Origin: Microbacterium sp. CGR2
GTDB lineage: Bacteria; Actinomycetota; Actinomycetes; Actinomycetales; Microbacteriaceae
DNA length: 64,000 nt
Assembly: GCF_003626735.1 (NCBI RefSeq)
Contig: NZ_RBHX01000001.1
Span: forward strand, 2,232,001-2,296,000
Direction of reading: 5' to 3'
Shown: in pieces, positions 1-7,958 of the stretch
Position numbering within the stretch: the stretch's first letter is position 1
Layout: every line of letters begins with the position of its first letter
Position numbers and translations under genes: made by a program
The notes under the pieces: model-generated
Databases searched by the model: none
What the model was told of the DNA's origin: nothing
Seen by the model: only the letters and a program-made list of their open reading frames with translations

Positions 1-210
1 GATCACATGCAAGATTGGTTCGATGCCGGTGCCGCCGACGGCTTCTGGCTCTCGCCCGACGTCTACGAGGACGGCATCGACGCGTTCGTCGACGAGGTCG
101 TGCCGATCCTGCGCGAGCGTGGCCTCTATCCCGAGGGCTACGTGGGATCCACGTTGCGCGAGAACCTCGGCATCCCCGACCAGTACGGTCTTGGCGAGTG
201 GCTGAAGTGA
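1..210 (+). CDS. flavin-dependent monooxygenase (luciferase-like), C-terminal fragment
   Basis: The reading frame is open from the first base, so the start lies outside the window and only about 69 C-terminal residues are seen. The segment with GFWLSPDVYEDGIDAFVD, then PILRERGLYP and a terminal GSTLRENLG block is the usual tail of NtaA/SnaA/DszA-type FMNH2-dependent monooxygenases of the bacterial luciferase superfamily. These oxidise sulfur-, nitrogen- or carbon-containing substrates with reduced flavin from a separate reductase. That agrees with the next gene, a flavin reductase starting inside this stop codon (GTGA overlap). The substrate cannot be told from the fragment. Confidence 0.85.
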   Translation, partial: DHMQDWFDAGAADGFWLSPDVYEDGIDAFVDEVVPILRERGLYPEGYVGSTLRENLGIPDQYGLGEWLK

Positions 211-698
211 TCACGCGGGATCGGATGCGCCATGCGCTCGCGGGGTTCTCGACCGGCCTGTCGGTCGTCGCAGCCGAAGTCGACGGGCAGATCGTGGGCA
301 TGCCCGCGAACTCGCTCGTATCGGTGTCGCTGGATCCACCGCTCGTCTCGCTGTCGTTCGCGTACGCGTCGACGACGTGGCCCGTTCTTCGGCGGGCCGA
401 ACGGTGGGGGATCAGTGTGCTCGGCGTCGGGCACGAGCAGGTGCTGAGCAATCTGCGCCGCCCGGCCGCCGAGCGGTTCGTTGGCGTCGAGATGGAGGTG
501 AGGGGCCAGGCGGCCTTTGTTGCTGGTGCGCTCGCGACGATCGAGGTCGTTCCGCGCACTGCCGTAGAGGCGGGCGATCACACGCTGATGCTGCTGGAGG
601 TGCTCGCCCTTGATCGCGATGAGACGCGAGAGCCCCTCGTATTCTTCGGCAGTCGTGTGCGCACGCTGGCGGGTGACGTGCTGACGTTAGCCGTGTGA
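207..698 (+). CDS. flavin reductase family protein
   Basis: 163-residue protein of the flavin reductase-like (FMN-binding split barrel) family. The N-terminal part reads MRHALAGFSTGLSVVAAE, followed by GMPANSLVSVSLDPPLVSLS, the characteristic FMN/FAD-binding region of HpaC/NtaB-like short-chain reductases. Such enzymes use NAD(P)H to supply free reduced flavin to a partner monooxygenase. The GTG at 207 overlaps the stop of the upstream monooxygenase (GTGA), which implies translational coupling and a two-component system; an ATG at 225 is an alternative start. A longer upstream extension of the same frame is only the shadow of the monooxygenase gene. Family assignment is firm, partner inferred from context. 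Confidence 0.88.
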   Translation: MITRDRMRHALAGFSTGLSVVAAEVDGQIVGMPANSLVSVSLDPPLVSLSFAYASTTWPVLRRAERWGISVLGVGHEQVLSNLRRPAAERFVGVEMEVRGQAAFVAGALATIEVVPRTAVEAGDHTLMLLEVLALDRDETREPLVFFGSRVRTLAGDVLTLAV

Positions 699-716
699 TC
701 AATGGTTGGTCCGTAC

Positions 717-736
717 CGGAACTCGGTGGAGTTCCG
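717..736. terminator. candidate bidirectional terminator hairpin
   Basis: CGGAACTC and GAGTTCCG form a perfect 8-bp stem with a GGTG loop between the convergent ends of the flavin reductase and the hydrolase genes. There is no clear T-run, so this is a position- and structure-based guess. Confidence 0.45.
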
Positions 737-773
737 CTTCAACAACTGAGTGAAGCCGGCGCGAACGGGCGGT

Positions 774-1553
774 CTATGCCCGACGTTCGACGTCTCGCCT
801 CAAGATCTCGGGCCAGGTCTCGACATCTCCCGGGGTCCGGGCGACCGTCAGAGTTGCGTGCGGGAGCAGCACGGCGAGGGATTCCGCGGTGGACAGTGGG
901 TGGCCCGGATCGCCCACCCAGGCCAAGATCGTCGTCGGCACGTCGATTCGCGCGACGGCCTCAGGGGCAGGCAGGTCACTGAGCGCCGCGCCGCGAAGCA
1001 GCGACGGCAAGAGAGCGTCGGCGACGTCGGGCCGTGTCTCCGGGGTGCCGACGGTGGCCGGTGGCGGTGTTGTTCCACGCGTGGCGGCGAGGAATGCTTC
1101 CACGCCGTCGGATTCGATGAGCGCGGCCGCTGCTCGGTAGATCTCGGCTTGATCGGGTCTGGTCGTCCAGGCAGTGGGTGGCACCATGAGCGTGAGCCCG
1201 GTGAAGCGGTCCGGCTCGATCGAAGCAGCGTGCAAGAGAGTCGCGGTACCCATGGAGGGACCGACTCCGTGGATACGTTCGCCCGGGAACCAGCGGTCGA
1301 GCAGCCGCAGAAGGTCCTCAGCGAGGTTCTGCCAGCGATAGTCCTCGGGGACCTTCCGCCCGGTCGACCGACCGTGACCGCGTGCGTCGTACCGGAGCAG
1401 TCGAGTCCCACTGAGCCCTCTACCGAGGTCGAGATTGAGGACCCGATCGCGGCCCCGGCTCGACGTGAGGCCATGCAGCTGGACGACGGGGTGTCCGCCT
1501 TCATCGCTCAAGGCGACAGCCAGCTCTGCTCCGGCTACCTCGAAAGTGGGCAT
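774..1553 (-). CDS. alpha/beta hydrolase
   Basis: 259-residue alpha/beta-hydrolase-fold protein. It has the oxyanion HG motif (QLHGLTSS), the strand-loop RLLRYDARGHGRS typical of the family, a nucleophile elbow GPSMG (Ser about residue 100) and a late-strand acid in AWVGDPGHPLS. The place where the catalytic His is normally found (GH before a terminal PE helix) reads TPGDVETWPE, so the usual third residue is absent or replaced by another His. Start is uncertain: ATG at 1553 is chosen, with an in-frame TTG at 1565. It is divergent from the condensation-like gene with 74 bp between them. The substrate is unknown. Confidence 0.8.
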   Translation of the reverse strand: MPTFEVAGAELAVALSDEGGHPVVQLHGLTSSRGRDRVLNLDLGRGLSGTRLLRYDARGHGRSTGRKVPEDYRWQNLAEDLLRLLDRWFPGERIHGVGPSMGTATLLHAASIEPDRFTGLTLMVPPTAWTTRPDQAEIYRAAAALIESDGVEAFLAATRGTTPPPATVGTPETRPDVADALLPSLLRGAALSDLPAPEAVARIDVPTTILAWVGDPGHPLSTAESLAVLLPHATLTVARTPGDVETWPEILRRDVERRA

Positions 1554-1614
1554 CAGGGTCTTCAATCGGTGACTGATCGCGTCGGTCGTTGACTTTTCAG
1601 ACTATCTGGGGCGA

Positions 1615-1620
1615 TATGGT
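1615..1620 (+). promoter_or_regulatory. -10 hexamer, leaderless promoter
   Basis: TATGGT ends 7 nt before the ATG at 1628, the spacing expected if transcription starts at the start codon. TTGACT at 1589-1594 may act as a -35, with a long 20-nt spacer. Confidence 0.5.
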
Positions 1621-1627
1621 ACTGCCC

Positions 1628-2947
1628 ATGCGACTGACCAACGTCACGCACCTCCGCCTCCCATTCGGACGGCTCTGGGGTTACGACGTCAGCGCGTCTG
1701 CACTCGGGCGACGCCTCCCCGTGTCGTTCGATCAGCGACTCCATGTCGGCGCAGGCGATCGACCCGGCTCGTGGATGGCGTTGTCCTTCCGGCTGCCCGC
1801 ATCGACTCGTCGTGAGTCGATCGCCGACGCCTGGCTGGCCGTCGTCGCTCGCCATGGCACGCTGCGATCGGCATTCGCGCCCGGTGCTGATGGCGATCCG
1901 GTGCTTCACGAGATCGAGATCGCCCCCGGAAGCTGGGTCGAGCATCCGGTGGCCCCTGGTCAGGCTGTCAACGACGCGTTGCGGGGCATTCTCGATGCGG
2001 CGTGTTCACCGTACGAACGTCCTTCGCACCGGCTGTGCGTGTTGGAGACTGCCGCAGGGCTCACTGTCGTGATCGCAGCGGACCACGCGCACGTCGACAT
2101 GTGGTCGATGCTGGTGATCGCGCGCGACCTGCTGGCTGCGCTCGACACGGGGACGGCGGGCCCGCAACCGCTGCCAGGGCCGGCACCGGCGTTCGTCGAA
2201 CACACGCACGCGCTGCTGGATCGGGATGCAGCACCGGACCACGTACGTCAGCGTTGGGAAGACATCATCGAGGACAGCGGTGGCGTGATGCCGCAGTTCC
2301 CGCTGCCCCTGGGCGCGCCCGAGCCGCATCCCGAGCGCGTGGAAGTGCGCGACGTGTTCGATGTCGACGACGCCGCAGCATTCACTGCACAGGCCCGCGA
2401 CGACGGCGTCTCGACCCTCGCACGCGCAGTGGTCGCGATGACTGCGGTGACCCGCGAGTTGGCGGGTACCCCGCTTCGAGCTATGTTTCCGGTGCACAGC
2501 CGCTTCGAGGACCACTGGCATGACTCGGTCGGTTGGTTCATCACCAACTCCGTCCTCGAGTCGGACGTCGCCGAACCGCACGCGGCGGCGGCCGCGGTGA
2601 AAGAGGCGGTGCGACTCGGCGCATGGCCGCTCGCAGACGTACTCGCTCCGTGGGGCGGCATGCCTGTAGCGCCCGGGATGTTCGCGATCTCGTGGCTGGA
2701 CCTGCGCAGACTGCCCGTGCGAATCGACTCCGTCGGGCTCGACGCCCAATATGTCAGCGCGGCGACCGACACCGATGGTGTGATGCTGTGGTTCATCCTG
2801 GATGAGGCGGGTCTGCACCTGAGATGCCGTTACCCCGACACCGCTGAGGGTCGCGCCAACGTCGGCGGATGGCTTGACCTGCTCGTCGCCAGATTGCAGG
2901 CGGACGCGCGGTCCTCGGTTCGTGGACCGGCTGACGCGTATCCGTGA
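1628..2947 (+). CDS. stand-alone condensation-domain-like acyltransferase
   Basis: 439-residue protein resembling the condensation/PapA/wax-ester-synthase acyltransferase superfamily. The N-terminal half has the active-site type motif ADHAHVDMWS (HxxxD, His153 and Asp157, with Asp in place of the first His of HHxxxDG). The C-terminal half has DSVGWFITNSVL, which matches the conserved VGxF(V/I)N region of condensation domains. The length equals one full two-lobe condensation domain with no adenylation or carrier domain attached, and no NRPS gene is nearby. It may transfer an acyl group to an alcohol or amine, but donor and acceptor are unknown. ATG 1628 is chosen for the -10-like TATGGT 7 nt upstream; ATG 1616 is in frame. 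It lies 21 bp before an ABC-F gene on the same strand. Confidence 0.7.
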   Translation: MRLTNVTHLRLPFGRLWGYDVSASALGRRLPVSFDQRLHVGAGDRPGSWMALSFRLPASTRRESIADAWLAVVARHGTLRSAFAPGADGDPVLHEIEIAPGSWVEHPVAPGQAVNDALRGILDAACSPYERPSHRLCVLETAAGLTVVIAADHAHVDMWSMLVIARDLLAALDTGTAGPQPLPGPAPAFVEHTHALLDRDAAPDHVRQRWEDIIEDSGGVMPQFPLPLGAPEPHPERVEVRDVFDVDDAAAFTAQARDDGVSTLARAVVAMTAVTRELAGTPLRAMFPVHSRFEDHWHDSVGWFITNSVLESDVAEPHAAAAAVKEAVRLGAWPLADVLAPWGGMPVAPGMFAISWLDLRRLPVRIDSVGLDAQYVSAATDTDGVMLWFILDEAGLHLRCRYPDTAEGRANVGGWLDLLVARLQADARSSVRGPADAYP

Positions 2948-2968
2948 CCCAGGTGACAGGATTGACGG

Positions 2969-4630
2969 ATGACCGCAACACTCGTGGCCCAAGGGCTGGC
3001 CGGCGGGTACGGCCATCGCACCCTGTTCGACTCGCTCGATCTCACCGTCGCACCGGGCGACGTCGTCGGGCTGGTAGGCGCGAACGGTGCAGGCAAGTCG
3101 ACCCTGCTCACCTTGCTCGCCGGTATCCGCGATCCGCAGGCCGGCACGATCAGACTCTCGCCCGCCGACGCCTTTGTCGGCTGGTTGCCGCAGGAGCATG
3201 AGCGCATCCCGGGGGAGAGCGTCGCCGACTACATCGCCCGCCGTACGGGCTGCGCGGCAGCGACGAACGACATGGATGCTGCCGCAGCCGCGCTCAGCGA
3301 CCCCGCCCTCGCCGCGCCAGGCACAGATCCGGCCGACACGTACTCGACAGCGTTGGAGCGCTGGCTGGCCAGTGGCGCCGCCGACCTCGACGAGCGGCTG
3401 CCGGTGGTGCTCGCCGACCTCGGTCTCGATCTCGGCGGTGACGCTGCTCACGCGATGATGACTTCGCTTTCGGGCGGGCAGGCAGCCCGCGTGGGACTCG
3501 CCGCGCTGCTGCTCTCGCGGTTCGACATCGCGCTGCTGGACGAACCGACCAACGACCTCGACCTCGACGGCATCGAGCGGCTCGAGGCATTCGTCCGCGG
3601 CATCCGTGGCGGTGTCGTGCTGGTCAGCCACGACCGCGAATTCCTTGCTCGTTGCGTGACCAGGGTCCTCGAGCTCGACCTTGCCCAGGGCTCCAACCGA
3701 GTCTTCGGCGGTGGCTACGACGCGTACCTCGAGGAACGCGCGACGGTGCGTCGGCACCAGCGCGAGAAGTACGACGAGTTCGCCGACAAGAAGGCCGACC
3801 TCGTGGCCCGCGCCAGGACTCAGCGGGAGTGGTCGAGCCAGGGCGTGCGAAACGCGATGAAGCAGGCTCCGGACAACGACAAGATCAAACGCAAGGCGTC
3901 GGCGGAGTCGAGTGAGAAGCAGGCGCAGAAGGTGCGTCAGATGGAGAGCAGGATCGCCCGACTCGACGAGGTCGACGAGCCCCGCAAAGAGTGGCAGCTC
4001 GAATTCACCATCGGCTCGGCCCCGCGATCGAGTTCGGTCGTCTCGACTCTGAGCTCTGCCGTGTTCCGGCAGGGATCCTTCACTCTCGGACCCGTGTCGC
4101 TCCAGGTGAACGCAGGGGAGCGCATCGGCATCACCGGCCCCAACGGCGCAGGAAAGTCCACGCTGCTCCGCGGGCTTCTGGGGCGGCAGAGTCCCGACGA
4201 GGGAACGGCAGCGCTCGGCGCGAGCGTGCAGATCGGCGAGATCGACCAGGCGCGTGCACTGCTCTCCGGGACGCAGCCGCTGGCGTCGGCGTTCGAGTCC
4301 CTTGTACCGGCCATGGCATCAGCGGAGGTGCGCACCCTCCTCGCCAAGTTCGGGCTCAAGGCTGATCACGTGAGCCGTGCCGTCGACGAGCTCTCACCGG
4401 GCGAGCGCACCCGGGCGGGACTGGCGCTGCTGCAGGCTCGCGGCATCAACCTCCTCGTGCTCGATGAGCCGACCAACCACCTCGATCTGGCGGCCATCGA
4501 GCAGCTCGAGCAGGCACTCGACTCGTACGAGGGCGCTCTGCTGCTCGTCACACACGATCGGCGGATGCTCGCGACGGTGCGCACTGACCGCCACTGGCGG
4601 GTGGATTCGGGCCAGGTCGCCGAGATGTGA
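2969..4630 (+). CDS. ABC-F family ATP-binding protein
   Basis: 553 residues with two nucleotide-binding domains and no membrane segment. NBD1 has Walker A GANGAGKST near residue 37, signature LSGGQAAR near 166 and Walker B ALLDEPTNDLDL. NBD2 has GPNGAGKST near 390, LSPGERTRAG and LLVLDEPTNHLDL. A charged linker of roughly 100 residues (EKYDEFADKKADLVARARTQ) joins them, as in ABC-F translation factors. ABC-F proteins act on the ribosome, either as housekeeping factors such as EttA or as antibiotic-resistance target-protection proteins. The sequence alone does not separate these. It may be co-transcribed with the acyltransferase upstream. Confidence 0.9.
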   Translation: MTATLVAQGLAGGYGHRTLFDSLDLTVAPGDVVGLVGANGAGKSTLLTLLAGIRDPQAGTIRLSPADAFVGWLPQEHERIPGESVADYIARRTGCAAATNDMDAAAAALSDPALAAPGTDPADTYSTALERWLASGAADLDERLPVVLADLGLDLGGDAAHAMMTSLSGGQAARVGLAALLLSRFDIALLDEPTNDLDLDGIERLEAFVRGIRGGVVLVSHDREFLARCVTRVLELDLAQGSNRVFGGGYDAYLEERATVRRHQREKYDEFADKKADLVARARTQREWSSQGVRNAMKQAPDNDKIKRKASAESSEKQAQKVRQMESRIARLDEVDEPRKEWQLEFTIGSAPRSSSVVSTLSSAVFRQGSFTLGPVSLQVNAGERIGITGPNGAGKSTLLRGLLGRQSPDEGTAALGASVQIGEIDQARALLSGTQPLASAFESLVPAMASAEVRTLLAKFGLKADHVSRAVDELSPGERTRAGLALLQARGINLLVLDEPTNHLDLAAIEQLEQALDSYEGALLLVTHDRRMLATVRTDRHWRVDSGQVAEM

Positions 4631-4637
4631 AGTTCCC

Positions 4638-5267
4638 TCAGCGGGCCTCCCGCCCCTGTGCCGCCGAGGTGACGAGGTCGCTCTTGGGCAAGGTTTCGCC
4701 GGCGTCGAGAGCGCCCGACCAGGCATCCACCTGGGCGACGGCGGCCCAGTTCGAGTGGAGGAGCGCCATCAGAGTCGCGTGCACCTGCTGGGCGGACACA
4801 CGGCCCGCTTCGTTGGCGATGTCGATCGCGCCCGTCGCATCGGAGAGGACCTCGACGGCGAAACCGAGCGGCTCGGCGGATGCTGCGGAGGACAGCACGC
4901 AGTTGTTCGTCATGTAGCCGACCAGCGTGATCGTGTCGATGCCCTGCTCGCGCAGCCACGCCGCGAGATCGGTTCCGTCGAAGACGCTGGAGAAGTGTTT
5001 GCTGACGCGCTTGGTGGCACTTTCTTCGTAAGCGGCGACATCAGGGTGGTTGCCGTGGGTGGCCGATCCGGCCGCGAAGACGGGAGCATCAGCCGGAAGC
5101 TCGTGCTGCACCAGAACGACCGGGATGCCGTTCTGCTCGGCTGCGTCGATCGCGGCTCGGATCCGCGCGATGGATTCGTTCCGCTCGGGGTACTGCATCG
5201 GGAGCAGTCCCTCGAAGTACTCCTGCTGGGCGTCGATGACGACCAATGCTCGTCGTGGTGCGCTCAT
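4638..5267 (-). CDS. isochorismatase-family cysteine hydrolase
   Basis: 209-residue cysteine hydrolase of the isochorismatase-like fold. The triad is visible: Asp12 in LVVIDAQQEYF, Lys90 in SKHFSSVF and Cys123 in LVGYMTNNCVLSS. Family members hydrolyse nicotinamide, carbamoylsarcosine, isochorismate or related amides; the substrate here is not evident. The start ATG follows a good GAGGAGA Shine-Dalgarno. Its 3' end faces the ABC-F gene with 7 bp between, and it is divergent from the CGNR-type gene at 5403, which may be its regulator. Confidence 0.9.
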   Translation of the reverse strand: MSAPRRALVVIDAQQEYFEGLLPMQYPERNESIARIRAAIDAAEQNGIPVVLVQHELPADAPVFAAGSATHGNHPDVAAYEESATKRVSKHFSSVFDGTDLAAWLREQGIDTITLVGYMTNNCVLSSAASAEPLGFAVEVLSDATGAIDIANEAGRVSAQQVHATLMALLHSNWAAVAQVDAWSGALDAGETLPKSDLVTSAAQGREAR

Positions 5268-5390
5268 GGTGTGTCTCCTCTGGTGGGAAAGTCAGTGTCG
5301 GATTCACTGCGGCCGATCCGCACCTCACGGAAAGCTGCAGTGTTTGACGTGAGCTACTCTAGCAACCATCTCACGGTAAAGAGCAACTGA

Positions 5391-5396
5391 TACCAT
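5391..5396 (+). promoter_or_regulatory. -10 hexamer, leaderless promoter
   Basis: TACCAT ends 6 nt before the ATG at 5403, so the transcript probably begins at or next to the start codon. Confidence 0.55.
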
Positions 5397-5402
5397 GAGG
5401 GC

Positions 5403-5987
5403 ATGGATGACAGAGTTTCGGTTCCCGGTGCCGAGCAGCATCCCAGCCTCGCCCTGGTCAACACTGTGACGACGCAGACCGGAGGCGCCCCGCTCGACGA
5501 GTTGGACACGCCCGAAGAGCTGAGGAAGTGGCTCCTGAGGCGCGCCCTGATCGCACCGGAGGCTGAACTGCAGGAGCACTGCCGGAGCCGGATCGTCGCG
5601 CTCCGCGAGAGCCTGCGGATCATCTTCGACGCGCACGCGCAGGGCGACGTCCCCGCGGCGGATGCTGTCGACGAGCTCAACCGCGCTCTCACGGCGGTGC
5701 CCGGCGCTCTCCTTCTCCGGTTCGAGCCCACGAGTGGGTTCACCCGCAGCCCGGATCATCCGACGACCCAGGTGATCGAGCACGTCATGGCGCTCATCGC
5801 CGACGACGCGGCATCGTTGCTCTCTGGGCACGAAGCATCCATGCTCGCACAATGCGACGCGAGCCCATGCTCGCGGTTCTTCCTCCGCACACACGCGCGG
5901 CGGCAGTGGTGCTCGACACGCTGCGGCGATCGAGTGCGCGCGGCGCGTTCCTACGTGCGGAAGAAGGCGCCCTCGGTCCGCGAGTGA
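5403..5987 (+). CDS. ABATE/CGNR-type zinc-finger protein
   Basis: 194 residues. The N-terminal part (HPSLALVNTV, then a helical region to about residue 120) matches the ABATE stress-induced transcription regulator domain. The C-terminus carries a Cys4 zinc-binding module, CDASPCSRFF then WCSTRCGDRVRAARSY, which is the CGNR finger with Asp in place of Asn. Such proteins are putative transcription regulators in actinobacteria and often sit beside the enzyme they control, here the divergent cysteine hydrolase 135 bp away. ATG 5403 is preferred because of the leaderless -10 signal. Function inferred from family only. Confidence 0.85.
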   Translation: MDDRVSVPGAEQHPSLALVNTVTTQTGGAPLDELDTPEELRKWLLRRALIAPEAELQEHCRSRIVALRESLRIIFDAHAQGDVPAADAVDELNRALTAVPGALLLRFEPTSGFTRSPDHPTTQVIEHVMALIADDAASLLSGHEASMLAQCDASPCSRFFLRTHARRQWCSTRCGDRVRAARSYVRKKAPSVRE

Positions 5988-6032
5988 ATCGACCTTCGAC
6001 GGATCTCCGCTCTCTGCCACCGGACCAGGGCG

Positions 6033-7067
6033 TCAGACCCGCCGGATCCTCATCGAACGGACGCCCGCCCCGACGGCGACCGACATCACCGCCACCCGTA
6101 CGAGCGGGTGCACGCGGAGCCAGGTGTAGACGCTCCAGCGGCCGCGCCCTGGTAGCCCGCCATGTGGATCGACGTCTTCCAGCGGACCCTCGAGATTGCC
6201 CGCGCTCGGAAGAACCGTTTCCGACGTGTGCATGAAGCGGTCGAAGCGACCGAGCAGACTGTCCATCACCGACGGCACCAGCGAGTCGCCCGCCGTGAAG
6301 AAGCGCGCACCGCCGCCCGCGTGGATCGTCCGCACCCGATGGGTGGCGGCGAAGACGATGGCCTCGGCCACGACCGAAGGCGAATAGTGGGGGCGGGGCC
6401 CTGTGGGCCGGCGAGACAGGCGATTTCGCGCATGCCGGTAGATGGGTGTGTCGATCACCGCAGGGCGCACGGCCGTCACCGAGATCTCGGGCGCTTCGGT
6501 GCGGAGTTCCCGGCGCAGCCCGTCGAGCAGTCCTTCGACGGCATGCTTGGAAGCGGCGTAGCCGCTGTGGAGGGGCAACGTGACGACCGCCTCCGTAGAA
6601 CTCACGGCGACGAAGGTGCCGCCCCCGGCGCGACGAAGCGCCGGGACAGCAGCCTGTATGCCGTGCAACTGGCCGACGACGTTGACTTCGAAAAGCAGGC
6701 GCAGATCGGATGCCGTCGTCTCCGCAACCGGTGCGTAGAGCAGCACGCCGGCGTTGCCCACCCAGGTGTCGATCCGCCCGAACCACTGCTCGACCTGGTG
6801 CACGGCGGCCGCGACGCCGGCTGCGTCCGTGACGTCGCAGACGATGTACCGCGCGATCCCTCCGTCGCGCTGAATCGCCTCGACGGTGTCAACCAGAGCC
6901 GCTTCGCCTCTGGCGAGGATCACCACGCTCGACCCGGCTCGCGCGAAACGCATGGCCGCTTCGCGACCGATGCCGCGCGATCCGCCGGTGATGACCACGA
7001 CCTGTTCTTTCAACGGGCGAGGGTTTCGGCTGCGCCGCTCACCTTGCCCTCTCCGTCCTCGCGCCAC
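6033..7067 (-). CDS. short-chain dehydrogenase/reductase with C-terminal hydrophobic tail
   Basis: 344-residue classical-type SDR. TGGSRGIG (27-34) is the NAD(P)-binding loop, NAG (105-107) the structural motif, and Ser157-Tyr170-Lys174 the catalytic set (SSTEA ... SGYAASK). After the Rossmann domain a long C-terminal extension ends in a hydrophobic stretch (VRVAVMSVAVGAGV) and basic residues, which may anchor it to the membrane. The frame stays open far upstream without homology; the GTG at 7067 is chosen because AAGGAG lies 7 nt before it. This start leaves a basic N-terminal leader of about 20 residues. The substrate is unknown. Confidence 0.85.
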   Translation of the reverse strand: MARGRRGQGERRSRNPRPLKEQVVVITGGSRGIGREAAMRFARAGSSVVILARGEAALVDTVEAIQRDGGIARYIVCDVTDAAGVAAAVHQVEQWFGRIDTWVGNAGVLLYAPVAETTASDLRLLFEVNVVGQLHGIQAAVPALRRAGGGTFVAVSSTEAVVTLPLHSGYAASKHAVEGLLDGLRRELRTEAPEISVTAVRPAVIDTPIYRHARNRLSRRPTGPRPHYSPSVVAEAIVFAATHRVRTIHAGGGARFFTAGDSLVPSVMDSLLGRFDRFMHTSETVLPSAGNLEGPLEDVDPHGGLPGRGRWSVYTWLRVHPLVRVAVMSVAVGAGVRSMRIRRV

Positions 7068-7341
7068 GGACGCACTCCTTCTCCTCGATGCGATCTCGAC
7101 TTCGATCTCATGCAACCCTCGATCTCTGTTTTCCCTCAGGGGGTTTGCAGAGGCGAAGGCACCTGCGACAATCACCCGCGACACGAGAACGGCCGTCGGG
7201 CGGCGGCGACTGGTTCGGGCGGCACCTTGGCGGCGGGATACGCTGGACCGGGCGGTTCGGGACCGCGGCCCGCTCGCAGGGGCCTGCCGGGGATGTTCCG
7301 CCTCAGAGACTGATACCGACGGCACGAGGAGACTGACGCCG

Positions 7342-7920
7342 ATGACCACCGAGACCCAGATCTTCGAACCCGAAGGCCGCGCTGTTCCGTATGTCGACGA
7401 AGGCGACGGGCCCGTCAAACTCGTCATGATCCAGGAGCGGGGCGTCCCGATGGATGTCCTCGCCGTGGCCGCGCACTACCTTGCCGAAGAAGCCGGGTTC
7501 CACGTCGTGCGGATCGGGCATCGTGGCGGCGTCGACGATGCAGACGTGTCGCTCGAGGAGCGGGTCGAGGATACGCTCGCGGTCATCGACCACGTCGGGC
7601 TCGACGACACCTGGGTCGGCGGACACGGCTACGGCGGCACGGTCGCGCGCGCGCTCGCCGCAGCCCACCACGCGCGGGTCAACGGCCTGCTGCTCCTGGG
7701 TGTCGAACAGAGCGAGATCCCCGTCGCACCCGTGATCCCGGTGCTCATCATCCAGGGCTCCGACGACACCGTGAATCCGCCCGCAAATGGTGAGCAGCTC
7801 ATGGCCACCGTCCCTGAGCGTGTGAGCGTGAAGACGATCGCCGGTGGCGACCATCTCTTCCCGATGACCCATCCGATCGAGACCGCTGTCGACATCGAGG
7901 AGTACCTCGACTGGGACTGA
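7342..7920 (+). CDS. alpha/beta-hydrolase-fold protein lacking the nucleophile Ser
   Basis: 192 residues with an alpha/beta-hydrolase plan: a strand and GHRG motif near 59, a nucleophile-elbow-like GGHGYGG at 93-99, PVLIIQGSDD (acid at 141-142) and GGDHLFPMTHP (His171). At the nucleophile position of the elbow (G-x-Nu-x-G) there is Gly96, not Ser, Asp or Cys. The oxyanion HG motif is also lost (QERGVP). It is therefore probably not a hydrolase in the usual sense, although the acid and His remain. Start ATG 7342 follows GAGGAGA; the upstream open frame has no similarity. No operon partner is apparent. Confidence 0.7.
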   Translation: MTTETQIFEPEGRAVPYVDEGDGPVKLVMIQERGVPMDVLAVAAHYLAEEAGFHVVRIGHRGGVDDADVSLEERVEDTLAVIDHVGLDDTWVGGHGYGGTVARALAAAHHARVNGLLLLGVEQSEIPVAPVIPVLIIQGSDDTVNPPANGEQLMATVPERVSVKTIAGGDHLFPMTHPIETAVDIEEYLDWD

Positions 7921-7924
7921 GCGG

Positions 7925-7958
7925 GAAGCGCCGGGGTCGCTAGCGGCCCTGGCGCTTC
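7925..7958. terminator. bidirectional terminator hairpin
   Basis: GAAGCGCC (7925-7932) pairs with GGCGCTTC (7951-7958), with further GGG/CCC pairing inside. It lies between convergent genes and overlaps the 3' end of the minus-strand LysR-like gene. Confidence 0.6.

Noticed and set aside
2006..3757. Minus-strand open frame opposite the condensation-like and ABC-F genes
   Set aside because: Antisense shadow of two well-supported plus-strand genes.
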